64,000 bases of DNA from Marinihelvus sp963695135 (GTDB lineage Bacteria > Pseudomonadota > Gammaproteobacteria > Xanthomonadales > SZUA-36), in the NCBI GenBank assembly GCA_963695135.1, contig CAVOGA010000002.1, positions 434,001 to 498,000 on the forward strand, in the 5' to 3' direction. Positions 18,245-28,336 of the stretch are shown piece by piece (the first letter of the stretch is position 1; each line of letters opens with the position of its first letter). Below the pieces are notes generated by a model. It saw nothing but the letters and a program-made list of their open reading frames with translations. It did no database searches and was not told the origin of the DNA. The position numbers and the translations under genes were made by a program.

Positions 18245-20920
18245 ATGATCCGTGAGTCCGGCCAGCAAACGCTGACCCTGGTGCCAAACCGGGGTATTCA
18301 ACAGCTTATCCTCGCGGAGTCTTTCACCGGACAAGGGCAGGGCGTTACCCCGGCCGTCAGTGACACAACCATTGCCGCCCCGGCAGTCAGGGTTCTGTCA
18401 TTGTGGGCCGGGCAGTTGCTTGAGCATGAGCTGCTGCTCAACGGTCGCGCCTGCCCGCTTCAGCCATCCCGGCTGCGGATGCGGCGCCTCTGGGAAAACG
18501 CGATCCGGGCGACGGACAAGCAGGGCTTGCTGGACAGTGACATCAGCTCCCTGGCCAGGGAGGCGATGGAGGCGGAGCGGCTGTGTGAAAACTGGCTGGT
18601 TCCGGCGGGTGTGCAGCCTGGCCGGGATTGGACCGATGAAGGCTTTTGCCGTTGGCGCGAGCGCGTTAATGCCAACCTCCTGGCGCATGGCTGGCTTGAC
18701 CCGGCCGGATCGCTTCGTGAACTGGCGCTCATTCTCGAGTCGGGGGCCGATTTGTCCGTGTCGTTGCCGGAGCGGATTATCTTGCGCGGGTTCGTTGAGC
18801 GCACGCCACTGGAGCGCCGCCTGCTGGGGGCACTGGCGTTGCGAGGCGTCCGGGTCGATTGGGATACGCACCAGGCGCACCAGGATGCGGAACTCGCTTG
18901 CGAGAGTTTTCCCGACCGGGAGCAGGAAGTCTGGGCCGCTGCCGCGTGGGCTCGCGACATGCTGGATTCCGGAGCGGAACGCGTTGCCGTGGCGGTGAAC
19001 GACTTCCAGGCACTGCGACCGCGTCTTGAGCGGGCGTTTCGGCAAACCTTTCACCCCGCGGAAGCCCTGGGGCTGTGCGCTCCCGAATCTCCGGCGTATC
19101 ACTTGCATGGCGGCACCACGCTGGCGGGTGAACCGCTGGTGGAAGCCGCATTTGATCTTCTGGAACTGGGGTTGGGTGGCATGCAGCGCGCCCATTCGTT
19201 TGCCCTGGTCAGTCGCTGGCTGTTGTCCCCGGCGTGGCGGGGTGCGGAGGCGGAGGCCGCCGAACGTGCGCGCCTGGAGCTTGCCCTGCGCCAGTCCGAC
19301 CGGTTTCAGCCCAGCCTGGCGTTTACTGCCGACCTGGCGCGGAAATTTGACTGCCCCGTTCTGCTGGAACTGGCCGGCCGCATACCGGGCAGGGAGTCGT
19401 CGACCACGCCGGCCGGGCGCTTCTTTGCCAGCCTGTCCCACTGGGGCTGGCCCGGTCCCCTGGCCGTGGGTGAACGGGCCGGACAGGTGGTCGATCAGTT
19501 TCGCAAGGCCCTGGAAGAACTTGAATTTTCCGATGCCACTGCAGACGACGCCGCCCTGGCCGATCTCAAACAACTATGCCGCGAACGACAGGTTCGCAGT
19601 CCCGGCGGCGTGCTTTCCCCGGTACAGGTGCTTCCCGTGGAGAACGCGGTTGGGCGCGGCTTCACCGCGCTGCGCGTGATTAATTTGCATGGCGACAACT
19701 GGCCCGCGCCGGTCCGTTTGAACCGCTTGTTGCCCTTTAACCTCAACCGCCATTTGCCGCGCAGCGACATGCAACGGCAGTTCAGGCACTTTCATGAGCT
19801 GCAGCAGCAACTGCTTGGCAGTGCTCCGAGCGTGATCTTCACCCGCGCGCAGCAGGTCGATGGCGTCAAAACCTCGATGAGTCCGCTGGTCGCAGCCCTG
19901 GACGTTAGGGAAGCGCCCGTCCAGGCATCCGGTTCCGGCCTGGCGACGACGGTCTGGCCAGCGGCCGGCGACGGCCACATGACCGCCGGGCGTGACCTTT
20001 TGATCGAAGTCGAGCGCGAGAGCGGACCATCGCTTGGCCCGGAGACATTGCAATTGAAAGGCGTGGTTGGCGTGTTGAATCTGCAGTCGGCCTGTCCATG
20101 GGCGGGCTTTCTCGTGCATCGCCTGGACGCCCGGTTTCCCGATCGCCCGGCTCCGTTTGCCGATGCGGCCTTTACCGGTTCACTGGTTCACCGGGCGCTG
20201 GAGCGGCTTTACCGGCCCCACCTCGATACCGGCCGGCTGCCTGAAAGACAGGAGGTTCCTGCCGCCGTGGAGAGCGCGCTCGAATCCGCGGAGGTAAGGG
20301 CCAAGCTGGCGCCCGCAGCCATGGAGGCAGAGCGCCGTCGTCTCGAGGCATTGCTCACCGAGTGGCTTGGCGCTGAACAGGACCTGGTCCTGGGTCGTCC
20401 CCACCTGCTGGAACACAATGCGGAAGCGTCGCTGGCGGGTTTCTCGTTCAGGATCCGCCTGGACCGCCTTGACCTGGTACCTGGTGGCTCATTGGTGCTG
20501 GATTATAAAACCGGTTCCTTGCCCAGCATGAGCTGGGGCGATGAGCGACCCGGGGAACTGCAATTGCCGCTGTACGCGGTCGTGGCCAGGAACGGACAGC
20601 ATGCACCGCTGGGAATTGGTTTGCTGTCGCTGCGCGGTGGTGAAATGAAGCAGGTGATCTGGTCCGGCACGCCGGCGGTGAGCGGTAAGTCGGTGAAGCA
20701 GGCCGGCACGGCCAGGGAGATTCCCTTTCCGGATTGGGATGCCGCCCTGGCCGGCTGGGAGTCCGCCCTGACCGGCTTGTTGAACGAGTATCGTTACGGC
20801 GTGAATACTTTCCAGGTCCACCGTCCTGCTGCGCTGAGCTGGGCGGGACTGGAGATTCTCCTGCGGCTGGATGCTGAAGAGGCCTGGGACGGCGAGGGGG
20901 CACTGAGCAATGAGGCCTGA
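18245..20920 (+). CDS. AddB-like PD-(D/E)XK nuclease, putative DNA repair protein
   Basis: The 891-residue protein has an inactive helicase-like N-terminal and middle region and a C-terminal PD-(D/E)XK nuclease. The nuclease shows GSLVHRALERLY, then RIRLDRLDLVPGGSLVLDYKTG (Asp and Lys of the active site), then LQLPLYAVV. A lone Cys-Pro-Trp (SACPWAGFLVHRL) sits where AddB proteins start their iron-sulfur region, but the later cysteines are not evident. ATG 18245 is preferred. It overlaps the helicase gene by 11 bases. The pair matches a proteobacterial set annotated as a probable DNA repair protein with UvrD-type helicase, distinct from RecBCD. Confidence 0.85.
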   Translation: MIRESGQQTLTLVPNRGIQQLILAESFTGQGQGVTPAVSDTTIAAPAVRVLSLWAGQLLEHELLLNGRACPLQPSRLRMRRLWENAIRATDKQGLLDSDISSLAREAMEAERLCENWLVPAGVQPGRDWTDEGFCRWRERVNANLLAHGWLDPAGSLRELALILESGADLSVSLPERIILRGFVERTPLERRLLGALALRGVRVDWDTHQAHQDAELACESFPDREQEVWAAAAWARDMLDSGAERVAVAVNDFQALRPRLERAFRQTFHPAEALGLCAPESPAYHLHGGTTLAGEPLVEAAFDLLELGLGGMQRAHSFALVSRWLLSPAWRGAEAEAAERARLELALRQSDRFQPSLAFTADLARKFDCPVLLELAGRIPGRESSTTPAGRFFASLSHWGWPGPLAVGERAGQVVDQFRKALEELEFSDATADDAALADLKQLCRERQVRSPGGVLSPVQVLPVENAVGRGFTALRVINLHGDNWPAPVRLNRLLPFNLNRHLPRSDMQRQFRHFHELQQQLLGSAPSVIFTRAQQVDGVKTSMSPLVAALDVREAPVQASGSGLATTVWPAAGDGHMTAGRDLLIEVERESGPSLGPETLQLKGVVGVLNLQSACPWAGFLVHRLDARFPDRPAPFADAAFTGSLVHRALERLYRPHLDTGRLPERQEVPAAVESALESAEVRAKLAPAAMEAERRRLEALLTEWLGAEQDLVLGRPHLLEHNAEASLAGFSFRIRLDRLDLVPGGSLVLDYKTGSLPSMSWGDERPGELQLPLYAVVARNGQHAPLGIGLLSLRGGEMKQVIWSGTPAVSGKSVKQAGTAREIPFPDWDAALAGWESALTGLLNEYRYGVNTFQVHRPAALSWAGLEILLRLDAEEAWDGEGALSNEA

Positions 20921-23900
20921 GGCGCATGCACCCGTTGATGCCCCGGTCCGTGCCGAGGTCATCGAACCCGGTCGCTCCTACATCGTCCAGGCGCCGGCCG
21001 GCTCGGGTAAAACGGAGCTGCTGACCCAGCGGTTTTTGCGGCTACTGGCCGTGGTGGACCGGCCGCAAAAAGTGCTGGCGATTACGTTTACGCGCAAGGC
21101 CACGCACGAAATGCTTGAACGCATCCTGGGTTGCCTGCGTGGTGCCGCGACGGGCCGGGCACCGGATGAGCCGCACAAGCAGGTCTCCCACGAGCTGGCA
21201 CTGGCCGTCCTGGAACGCGACCGCGTGGCCGGCTGGGACCTGTTGCAAAATCCCGGGCAACTGCAGATTCACACGATTGACGGCCTGTGCGCCCGCATCG
21301 CGGCCCGCGGCAGCGGTGTCCCGCTGGCCCTGGGCGGACTTGCCGTGGTCGAACATCCGCGTCCGCACTATGCCGAGGCGGCCCGGCAGACCATCGAAGT
21401 GGCGGCCGGCGAACCGTCCGGCACGCCTGTCCGGGTCGCCCTGGAAGAGTTGCTGTTTCGCGAACGGGGTAACGCGAACCGGATCCAGGAGCTCCTGGCC
21501 CGGGAGTTGCCCCGCCGCGATCAGTGGCTGGATGACATGGTCAGCGGGCCGCGGTCCCAGGCCATGTTGCTCGAAGCACGCCAGTTGCGTGAGCTCGAAG
21601 TATTGCAGGACGCCCTTGGCGCAACGCAGCTGCAAGCAGCACGGGCGGCGGTTTTACAGTTGGCACAGCTGGGAGACGATCCGGCCGCTGCGCGCGATCT
21701 GCAAGCGGCCAGTGAGCGCTGCGCGGCGGCGCCAGGCGGGGGCAGGGCGACGGCATCAGAAACTGAACTGACGTGGCGCGTGCTGTCGTGCCTGGCTACC
21801 GCCAAACATGCACCCTACACGCCCGGGTACATCAATCGCAGCGTGTTTCCCGGCAAGTCCCCGGAACGTAACGAGCCGGTCGCCCGTTTGAAGGAGATTG
21901 TTGAGCTTTGGCGTGATTCGGGGGATGCGGCAAAAGCCTTCGAGCGGTTCGTGAAAACACCGCCACTGGACCTGGGTCCCGATAATGACCGGCTCGTTGA
22001 CGCGTTACGCCGCCTGCTGGTCACTTCCTGTGCACAGCTCAACGTGCAGTTTGCCAGTCACGGGGTGTGTGATTTCCAGCACGTGGCCCAGCAGGCCCTG
22101 GGCGCGCTCGGGGATGAGCAGGCGCCCGGCGAGGCCCTGCTGATCGAGGACGGCCGCCTTGAGCATATCCTGGTCGATGAATTCCAGGATACGTCCCAAC
22201 TGCAATATGCGCTGGTCGAGCGCCTGGTCGAAGGATGGGAGCCTGATGATGGCCGTAGCCTGTTCCTGGTCGGTGACCCGATGCAGTCCATTTATGCGTT
22301 TCGCAAGGCCGATGTGACCCTGTTTGACCGTGTTGTCGGGCAGGGTTTTCTGGGCAACGTCGCGCTTGAGTATCGTCAGCTGCAGGTCAACTTCCGCTCG
22401 CGCGAGGCGGTGATTAACCACGTTAATACCAGTTGCCGGCAGCTGTTCAAGCCGCCTTCGCCGGCCAGCCCCGGGTTTGTCGGTTACACACCGGTAGCCG
22501 CATTCCACGGCGCGGGCGGGACGGTCACGCTCAACGCGAGCCTGAAGACCCCGGATGGCGCCGGAGAGCGTGAGGAAGCTGCGCGGATTGCTGACCGGAT
22601 CATGCAACTGCAGGCCCGGGATCCGAACCTGACCGTTGGCATTCTCACGCGCAAGCGCAAGCAGCTCGAACCCGTTGCGCGGGCGCTCCAGGCCCGGCAG
22701 CTGGATTTTGAAGCGGTCGAGGTCGAATCCCTGAAAACCCGGCCCGTCATCCAGGACCTGTTGACCATCACCCGCGCCCTGGTGCACCCCGGGGATCGAA
22801 TCGCCTGGCTGGGTGTGTTGCTGGCTCCCTGGTGCGCGCTGCAGCCGGCCGAATTGCTGCTTGTGGCCGGCCCTGAAAACCGGGCGGATCTGCTCCGGCG
22901 TTGCCAGGACCGGGACATTCTTGCCGCACTGGATGCCGCCAGCGCGGAGCGCGTGCGGCGGGTTGCCGCGGCGATGGAGGCGGGTCGCAGCGCCGCGGTC
23001 CGCGCGCCTCTTGCCGAGCGGGTTGAATCGTGCTGGATCAGCCTCGGCGGACCACGGGTCGCCCGGCGCGCGGAAGACCTCCAGGATGCGGACGTGTTTC
23101 TCCAACTGCTGGATCAGGTTGCAGCTGACCAGCCGGATGACCTGCTGGAAATGCTGAACGATCGTCTTGACCGTTTGTACGCCGGTTCCCACAACGCGCC
23201 CGTCCAGCTGATGACCATACACAAGGCCAAGGGCCTCGAGTTTGACGCGGTTTTCCTGCCGGGCTTGCAGGGTGCGCCGGCGCGGGATCAGGGCGGCCTG
23301 TTTCGTCACCGGGATATTCCGATGGATACCGGGACCAATGGCAGTCTGCTGGCGCCAACCAAGCCTTCCGGCTCACAACTGCCCTCGCTGTTCGACTACC
23401 TGGGCCTGCTGGAGACCGAGGCACAGGCCTGCGAAGCACAGCGTCTGCTGTACGTGGCCATGACCCGCGCACGGCGCTACCTGGAGCTTTCCGCGGTGGT
23501 TGAGTTCAAGAAGGACGGCGGCGTTGCCCGGGCCGGGGGCACGTTCCTGGATATGTTGCTGGACGACTTCGGGCCGGCCCTGGCCGGGCTGGATGCCGCG
23601 GTTACAGATTCGCCGGAAGACGCGCCGGCGCTACCTGTACCGCTCGTGCAGCTCGGGGATGCCGAGCCGGAACTGTGCGCGACTCCTTTCCGGGCAGAGC
23701 CGGTCAGCCTGGGTGAGCCGCCGCCGGACCGGGCCCGCCTGGCGCTGGGGGAGGCGCTTCATCACTGGTTGGAACTGATCCATAACCACTGGGGTGGCCA
23801 TTGGCTCGAGGACTGGTTTGAGACGCACCAGGCGGCGCTTCGCTCAAGCCTGCTGCTCGCCGGCGCTCCTCGCGAACAGGCCGCGGATTTGCAGGAAGAG

Positions 23901-24236
23901 CTGGTGGCCCTGCTGTCGCGGTTACTGGCGGACCCCTTGATGCGCGAACAGCTGTCGCCGGACGGAAAACGGCGCTCTTACGCCGAAGCGGAATACCTGG
24001 TCGCAGACCGCGGCCGAATTCGCCAGTTCATCATTGACCGCCTCTACCAGGACCAGGCCGGACGCTGGCACGTCATTGATTACAAGACGGGGCTTGACCT
24101 GTCCCTGACGCGCGAAAAGTGGGCCCGGCAATTGGACAGCTATGCGCGGCTGGTGCAGGAAGCGGAAGGCGGCGATATTGCCGAGGCGCTGATTCTGCAG
24201 GCAGGGTCGGCGCAGCTGATCGACCCGGCGACCTGA
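20910..24236 (+). CDS. AddA-like UvrD-family helicase-nuclease
   Basis: The 1108-residue SF1A helicase has Walker A in APAGSGKTELLTQRFL, motif Ia ITFTRKATHEM, HTIDGLCARI, motif II LVDEFQDTSQLQ, motif III VGDPMQSIYAFRKAD, motif IV VNFRS, motif V IHKAKGLEFDAVF, and motif VI LYVAMTRAR. A C-terminal nuclease-like end has IDRLYQDQAGRWHVIDYKTG. It probably processes double-strand breaks with its neighbour (inference from AddAB/RecBCD). The coupling of the two genes supports a complex. Confidence 0.93.
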   Translation: MRPEAHAPVDAPVRAEVIEPGRSYIVQAPAGSGKTELLTQRFLRLLAVVDRPQKVLAITFTRKATHEMLERILGCLRGAATGRAPDEPHKQVSHELALAVLERDRVAGWDLLQNPGQLQIHTIDGLCARIAARGSGVPLALGGLAVVEHPRPHYAEAARQTIEVAAGEPSGTPVRVALEELLFRERGNANRIQELLARELPRRDQWLDDMVSGPRSQAMLLEARQLRELEVLQDALGATQLQAARAAVLQLAQLGDDPAAARDLQAASERCAAAPGGGRATASETELTWRVLSCLATAKHAPYTPGYINRSVFPGKSPERNEPVARLKEIVELWRDSGDAAKAFERFVKTPPLDLGPDNDRLVDALRRLLVTSCAQLNVQFASHGVCDFQHVAQQALGALGDEQAPGEALLIEDGRLEHILVDEFQDTSQLQYALVERLVEGWEPDDGRSLFLVGDPMQSIYAFRKADVTLFDRVVGQGFLGNVALEYRQLQVNFRSREAVINHVNTSCRQLFKPPSPASPGFVGYTPVAAFHGAGGTVTLNASLKTPDGAGEREEAARIADRIMQLQARDPNLTVGILTRKRKQLEPVARALQARQLDFEAVEVESLKTRPVIQDLLTITRALVHPGDRIAWLGVLLAPWCALQPAELLLVAGPENRADLLRRCQDRDILAALDAASAERVRRVAAAMEAGRSAAVRAPLAERVESCWISLGGPRVARRAEDLQDADVFLQLLDQVAADQPDDLLEMLNDRLDRLYAGSHNAPVQLMTIHKAKGLEFDAVFLPGLQGAPARDQGGLFRHRDIPMDTGTNGSLLAPTKPSGSQLPSLFDYLGLLETEAQACEAQRLLYVAMTRARRYLELSAVVEFKKDGGVARAGGTFLDMLLDDFGPALAGLDAAVTDSPEDAPALPVPLVQLGDAEPELCATPFRAEPVSLGEPPPDRARLALGEALHHWLELIHNHWGGHWLEDWFETHQAALRSSLLLAGAPREQAADLQEELVALLSRLLADPLMREQLSPDGKRRSYAEAEYLVADRGRIRQFIIDRLYQDQAGRWHVIDYKTGLDLSLTREKWARQLDSYARLVQEAEGGDIAEALILQAGSAQLIDPAT

Positions 24237-24258
24237 GCCTTTCCCGGCGCCGTCGCGA

Positions 24259-25317
24259 CTAACGGTGGTGCGAGCTCAGCACGTGGTAGGCATTGTTGGT
24301 CGCCAGCACGGTGTGTCCGCCAAAGGTGTCGTCCATCCAGCGTCGCCAGGGCAGGTGGCGGTTTGCCACCAGCACCACCTGGCCGCGCGGTGACAGGTAA
24401 CGCCGGATGCCCTCAAATACGCCGGCTCCCAGGTCCGCCCGCTCGCGGTGGCCGGCATGGAACGGTGGATTACTGATCACCAGGTCATAGCGCGCCGGCC
24501 CAACAAGGCGCCCGGTCTTGTCTTCAACACCCTTCAGCCCGTCGCTGGCGAATACGTCCGCGGTAAGTCCGTTGGCCTCCAGCGTGGCCCGCGTGGCGCT
24601 GATTGCCAGGGCGCTGCTGTCGACCATGTCCAGGGTCCAGCCGGGAAAGCGTCGCAGGATCGTGGCGCCGATGACGCCGGCACCACAACCCAGGTCCAGA
24701 GCGGTCCCCTTGTTGCGGGTGATGACGCTGTCGAGCTGCTCGAGGAGCAGGGCGGTGCCCGGGTCCAGGTCGCCATCGGCAAAGACACCGGGATAGCTGC
24801 AAATTTCCAGGGGCGCTTGACCAGCGCAGTCCAGTTGCCAGCGCTGCTGGTAATCGGCAAGTTGGAAGGTCCCCGTGCTCACCGGGTCGCCCAGGCGATA
24901 AAGCACGCAGTGTCGCGCATTGTCGAGTTTCCGGATGCTGCCGAAATGTTCCTGCAATTGCCCCGGCGCGCTGCGGCCGCCCGCGCGCAGCTCACCGGCG
25001 AGGTAGCAGACCCCGCCAGGCGCAAGCAGGCTGGCCACGGCGTCCGCCAACAGGCGCAGACGCGCTTTTTCACGGGGCACGGCAAGGACCACGGTCTGGA
25101 ACGCTGTTTCACCAGCCGGAACGGGCGCCAGCGCAACGGGCAGGCCCCGGGCCGCCAGGGCGACGCGGGCCATTTCGTCCTGCGTCTGCCATGCGCAGCC
25201 GCCGGGCGCGGGAAAATCCTGCCAGGGCAGGTCGCCGGGCGGATTGAACCACAGCGCGGGCGCCTCGCTGAGCAGGCGCTCGCGATGGCGCAGGAACATT
25301 TGGCTGAGCGGCTCCAA
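24259..25317 (-). CDS. rsmC: 16S rRNA (guanine-1207-N2)-methyltransferase RsmC-like
   Basis: RsmC methylates G1207 of 16S rRNA. The 352-residue protein has a degenerate N-terminal methyltransferase domain and an active C-terminal one, as in RsmC and RlmG. The C-terminal half has ALDLGCGAGVIG (SAM site) and the base-methylation motif ISNPPFHAG. RlmG is the main alternative because it shares the duplicated fold; the spacing of PFHAG and the flanking text favour RsmC. It lies four bases behind rimO. Confidence 0.82.
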   Translation of the reverse strand: MEPLSQMFLRHRERLLSEAPALWFNPPGDLPWQDFPAPGGCAWQTQDEMARVALAARGLPVALAPVPAGETAFQTVVLAVPREKARLRLLADAVASLLAPGGVCYLAGELRAGGRSAPGQLQEHFGSIRKLDNARHCVLYRLGDPVSTGTFQLADYQQRWQLDCAGQAPLEICSYPGVFADGDLDPGTALLLEQLDSVITRNKGTALDLGCGAGVIGATILRRFPGWTLDMVDSSALAISATRATLEANGLTADVFASDGLKGVEDKTGRLVGPARYDLVISNPPFHAGHRERADLGAGVFEGIRRYLSPRGQVVLVANRHLPWRRWMDDTFGGHTVLATNNAYHVLSSHHR

Positions 25318-25321
25318 GCCG

Positions 25322-26668
25322 CTAGTCGTCGTGAGCGTTGTCGGGCAGCGCTTCGCCCACCAGGTCGTAGGCGTCGGAGCCGGTAATTTCCACCCGCAAG
25401 ATATCGCCGGGGTTCGCGTGATCGGCGCCGTTCACATAGACCTTGCCGTCAATTTCCGGTGCGTCCGCGTGGCTGCGGCCGATCATGCCCAGTTCGCCGA
25501 ACTCATCGATCAACACTTCCTGCACCGTGCCGACCTTGGCAGCGAGCCGCTCGGCGCTGATTTCGGCCGAGCGGGCCATGAAAATCGCCTCGCGCTCCGC
25601 CTTGACGGCCTCGGGTACGGCGCCGTCAAGCGCATTGGCGCTGGCGCCCTCCACCGGGGAGTATTTGAAGCAGCCAACGCGGTCCAGGCGGGCTTCGTCA
25701 ATGAAGTCCATCAGGGCTTCGAAGTCCTCGTCCGTCTCTCCCGGAAAGCCCACGATAAAGGTGCTGCGCAGGGTAATGTCCGGGCAGATTTCGCGCCATC
25801 GCTGGATACGCTCCAGCGCTTTTTCAGCGGCAGCCGGGCGGCGCATCAGCTTGAGAATGCGCGGGCTGCCATGCTGCAGCGGCATGTCCAGGTAGGGCAG
25901 GACCAGGCCTTCGGCCATGAGCGGCACCACTTCGTCCACGTGCGGGTAAGGGTAGACATAGTGCAGGCGGACCCAGGCGCCGAGCGATCCCAGTGCAGCG
26001 CAGAGTTCGGTCATGCGTGACTTTACCGGGCGGCCACCCCAGAAATCGGTGCGGTATTTGATGTCCGATCCGTAGGCGGACGTGTCCTGGCTGATCACCA
26101 GCAGTTCCCGTGTGCCGCTGGCCACCAGGCGCTCCGCCTCGGCCAGCACATCCCCGGCGGGGCGGCTGACGAGCTTGCCGCGCATGGACGGAATGATGCA
26201 GAAGCTGCACTTGTGGTTACAGCCCTCGGAGATTTTCAGGTAGGAATAGTGCCGGGGTGTGAGCTTGATGCCCGTGTCCGGCACCAGGTCCAGGAAGGGG
26301 TCGTGACGGCGCGTCATGGGGGCATGCTCATGAACCGCGCTGAGCACCTGTTCGTATTGCTGCGGTCCCGTCACGGACAGGACCTTGGGGTGAATATCGC
26401 GGATATCCTTTTCCTGTGCGCCGAGACAGCCCGTGACGATGACTTTGCCGTTGCTTTCCAGCGCCTCGCCGATGGCCTCCAGGGATTCCGCGCGGGCGCT
26501 GTCGATAAAGCCACAGGTGTTGACCACCACGATGTCCGCCGCCTCGTAGCTGTCGGACAGCTCATAGCCGTCGGACCTGAGTTGGGTGATGATCCGCTCC
26601 GAGTCCACCAGCGCCTTGGGGCAGCCGAGACTGACAAAACCCACCCTTTTTATACCCGATTCGTTCAT
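25322..26668 (-). CDS. rimO: Ribosomal protein S12 methylthiotransferase RimO
   Basis: RimO adds a methylthio group to Asp89 of ribosomal protein S12. The 448 residues show the N-terminal UPF0004 cluster cysteines (SLGCPKALVDSE, NTCGFIDSAR, TGCLGAQ), the radical SAM motif ISEGCNHKCSFCIIP, and a C-terminal TRAM domain ending IDGKVYVNGADHANPGDIL. It heads the pair with rsmC, on the same strand. Confidence 0.97.
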   Translation of the reverse strand: MNESGIKRVGFVSLGCPKALVDSERIITQLRSDGYELSDSYEAADIVVVNTCGFIDSARAESLEAIGEALESNGKVIVTGCLGAQEKDIRDIHPKVLSVTGPQQYEQVLSAVHEHAPMTRRHDPFLDLVPDTGIKLTPRHYSYLKISEGCNHKCSFCIIPSMRGKLVSRPAGDVLAEAERLVASGTRELLVISQDTSAYGSDIKYRTDFWGGRPVKSRMTELCAALGSLGAWVRLHYVYPYPHVDEVVPLMAEGLVLPYLDMPLQHGSPRILKLMRRPAAAEKALERIQRWREICPDITLRSTFIVGFPGETDEDFEALMDFIDEARLDRVGCFKYSPVEGASANALDGAVPEAVKAEREAIFMARSAEISAERLAAKVGTVQEVLIDEFGELGMIGRSHADAPEIDGKVYVNGADHANPGDILRVEITGSDAYDLVGEALPDNAHDD

Positions 26669-26824
26669 TGATTAACCGGTTGTCGTGTTGTCATGCTGGT
26701 CCCGCCAGGTAGTGCGGCCGGCCTGCTGTGGCCGGGCACCCCCGGCGGACCAGTTCGTGGCTGGAATCAGCCAGCGGGGAGCATAACCTACCCGCCGTGA
26801 TGGCGGGTAATCAAAGCGGTCGCT

Positions 26825-28336
26825 TCAGGGGTTTTCAGACTCGTCCGGGTCCGTGCGGATTTCAATTTCCCAGGAACTCAAACCTGCGCCGGGCACCAGT
26901 CGCTCGAAGTGCTGGCCCAGGCGATCCCCGGGTATTTCCACGTCCAGCGTCTGGTCGACGCCGTGCCGCATGATTTGCAGGGAGATCACGTCACCGGCAT
27001 TGACGTTGCGCAGGGCGCGCACCACATCACCCGGGCGCTGCACCTTGTCGCTTGCAATACTCAATATGACGTCGCCTGTTTTCAGCATCAGTGCATTGTC
27101 TTCCCGCGCAGCAAGGACCAGGACGCCTTCTTCCGCCTGGAAATAGCTGCCCAGTTCCGGGTCAAGCTCAGCGAGCTTGAGGCCGCGGGTCAGCGGCATG
27201 GCAAACCAGAGGCCTGCGCTAGCCAGGGCTGCATCGCCCGCTTCGGAAAACTCGTCCAAGCCAAAGAAGTAAGCCTCTGCGCTGCCCTCTGAACCATCAG
27301 CAGGGGCAAAGCGCTCGATTATGATTCGTCGTTCTTCGAACTCTTTTTCCATGTCCTTCAGGCTGCGTTTGAGCTCCTCAAATTCCATCGTGGGCAGGTC
27401 GATGGACTGAACAATGAGCGGTGCTTCCGGCGCAGCAGGTGCCGTGGGCGCGCCGGGTGCGCCGGGCGGTTCGGGGACAACTGGCGCGGTGCTGGACAGG
27501 CGGGTGACACTTTGCCAGCTGAACGGGGTCCGCTCTTCCGCGGTCAGGGTTTTTTCGATGGTCTCATCGCCCCGCCGGTAGACGATGGTCAGTTCGTCGC
27601 CGGGCTCTACAACGTCCATGGCATCACTCAGCACCCGGCGTCCGTCAACGCCATTTTTGCTGAGCGGCTCGCCCATCAGGCTGACAATGACGTCTCCCTG
27701 TTGCAGGCCGGCGCGTTCCGCCGGGCCATCCGGCGAAATCCCGATGATCTGTACGCCCTCGGGGGTATTGTTTCCCAGCACCACGCCAATTACCGCCCGG
27801 CTGGCGCCAAGCCGGACCTCGGGCGCCAGGGCACGATCGGCCCGGTGCAGTTCCCTGTGCACCTGTGCAACTTCCTGGGAAGCACGGCGCAGATTGGCGT
27901 GGGCGCGTTCCAGTTCCCGCTTTACCTCGCTCAGCTCCCGCGCCTCCCGGGCTTCCATCTCGCGCTGTTCGGCGACGACGCGCGACTGCTCCCGGACCTG
28001 CGCCTGTCCCTGTTCGGTTTGCCGGCGTTTCTCCTCGGCCTGCTGCATGAGCTCCGCCCGGGCGGCTTCCACGGCCGCCAGGGCGGCGCGCTGTTCAGCT
28101 TCTGCGGCCTGCAAGGCCTCGATGTGGCGCTCAGCGTTTTGCGCCTGCCGCGCTGTTGCTGCCTCACGCGCCGCAACGGCGCGGAGTTCGGCTGCCCGGG
28201 CGGCGTCCATCTCGGCTGTGGATTGCTGGGCGTAGGCCGGCGACGTGCTCGCCAGTGCGGCGATCAGTGCGGCAACCAACAGCCGCGGTGCCGGGGATTT
28301 CTGCTTGGTGCTCATGTTGTGCTTGCTCCTGCTCAT
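26825..28336 (-). CDS. Exported coiled-coil protein with two PDZ domains
   Basis: The signal peptide (RLLVAALIAALASTSPAYA) is followed by a long Ala/Glu/Arg coiled coil (about residues 40-165). A first PDZ has RLGASRAVIGVVLGNNTPEG and GLQQGDVIVSLMGEPL. A Pro-Ala linker follows (GAPGAPTAPAAPEAP), then a second PDZ with LMLKTGDVILSIASDKVQRPGD. No protease catalytic triad is visible, so it is not an HtrA protease. ATG 28336 is coupled to the stop of the upstream gene; ATG 28315 has an AGGAG site ahead and may be the true start. It is the third gene of a sigma/anti-sigma operon. Function unknown, probably in periplasmic stress signalling (inference). Confidence 0.8.
   Translation of the reverse strand: MSRSKHNMSTKQKSPAPRLLVAALIAALASTSPAYAQQSTAEMDAARAAELRAVAAREAATARQAQNAERHIEALQAAEAEQRAALAAVEAARAELMQQAEEKRRQTEQGQAQVREQSRVVAEQREMEAREARELSEVKRELERAHANLRRASQEVAQVHRELHRADRALAPEVRLGASRAVIGVVLGNNTPEGVQIIGISPDGPAERAGLQQGDVIVSLMGEPLSKNGVDGRRVLSDAMDVVEPGDELTIVYRRGDETIEKTLTAEERTPFSWQSVTRLSSTAPVVPEPPGAPGAPTAPAAPEAPLIVQSIDLPTMEFEELKRSLKDMEKEFEERRIIIERFAPADGSEGSAEAYFFGLDEFSEAGDAALASAGLWFAMPLTRGLKLAELDPELGSYFQAEEGVLVLAAREDNALMLKTGDVILSIASDKVQRPGDVVRALRNVNAGDVISLQIMRHGVDQTLDVEIPGDRLGQHFERLVPGAGLSSWEIEIRTDPDESENP

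Noticed and set aside
24259..25317. RlmG as the identity of the methyltransferase.
   Set aside because: RlmG shares the fold, but the motif text is nearer to RsmC; the choice is not certain.
26825..28336. HtrA/DegS-type protease for the PDZ protein.
   Set aside because: No trypsin-like domain or His-Asp-Ser triad exists; the N-terminal part is a coiled coil.
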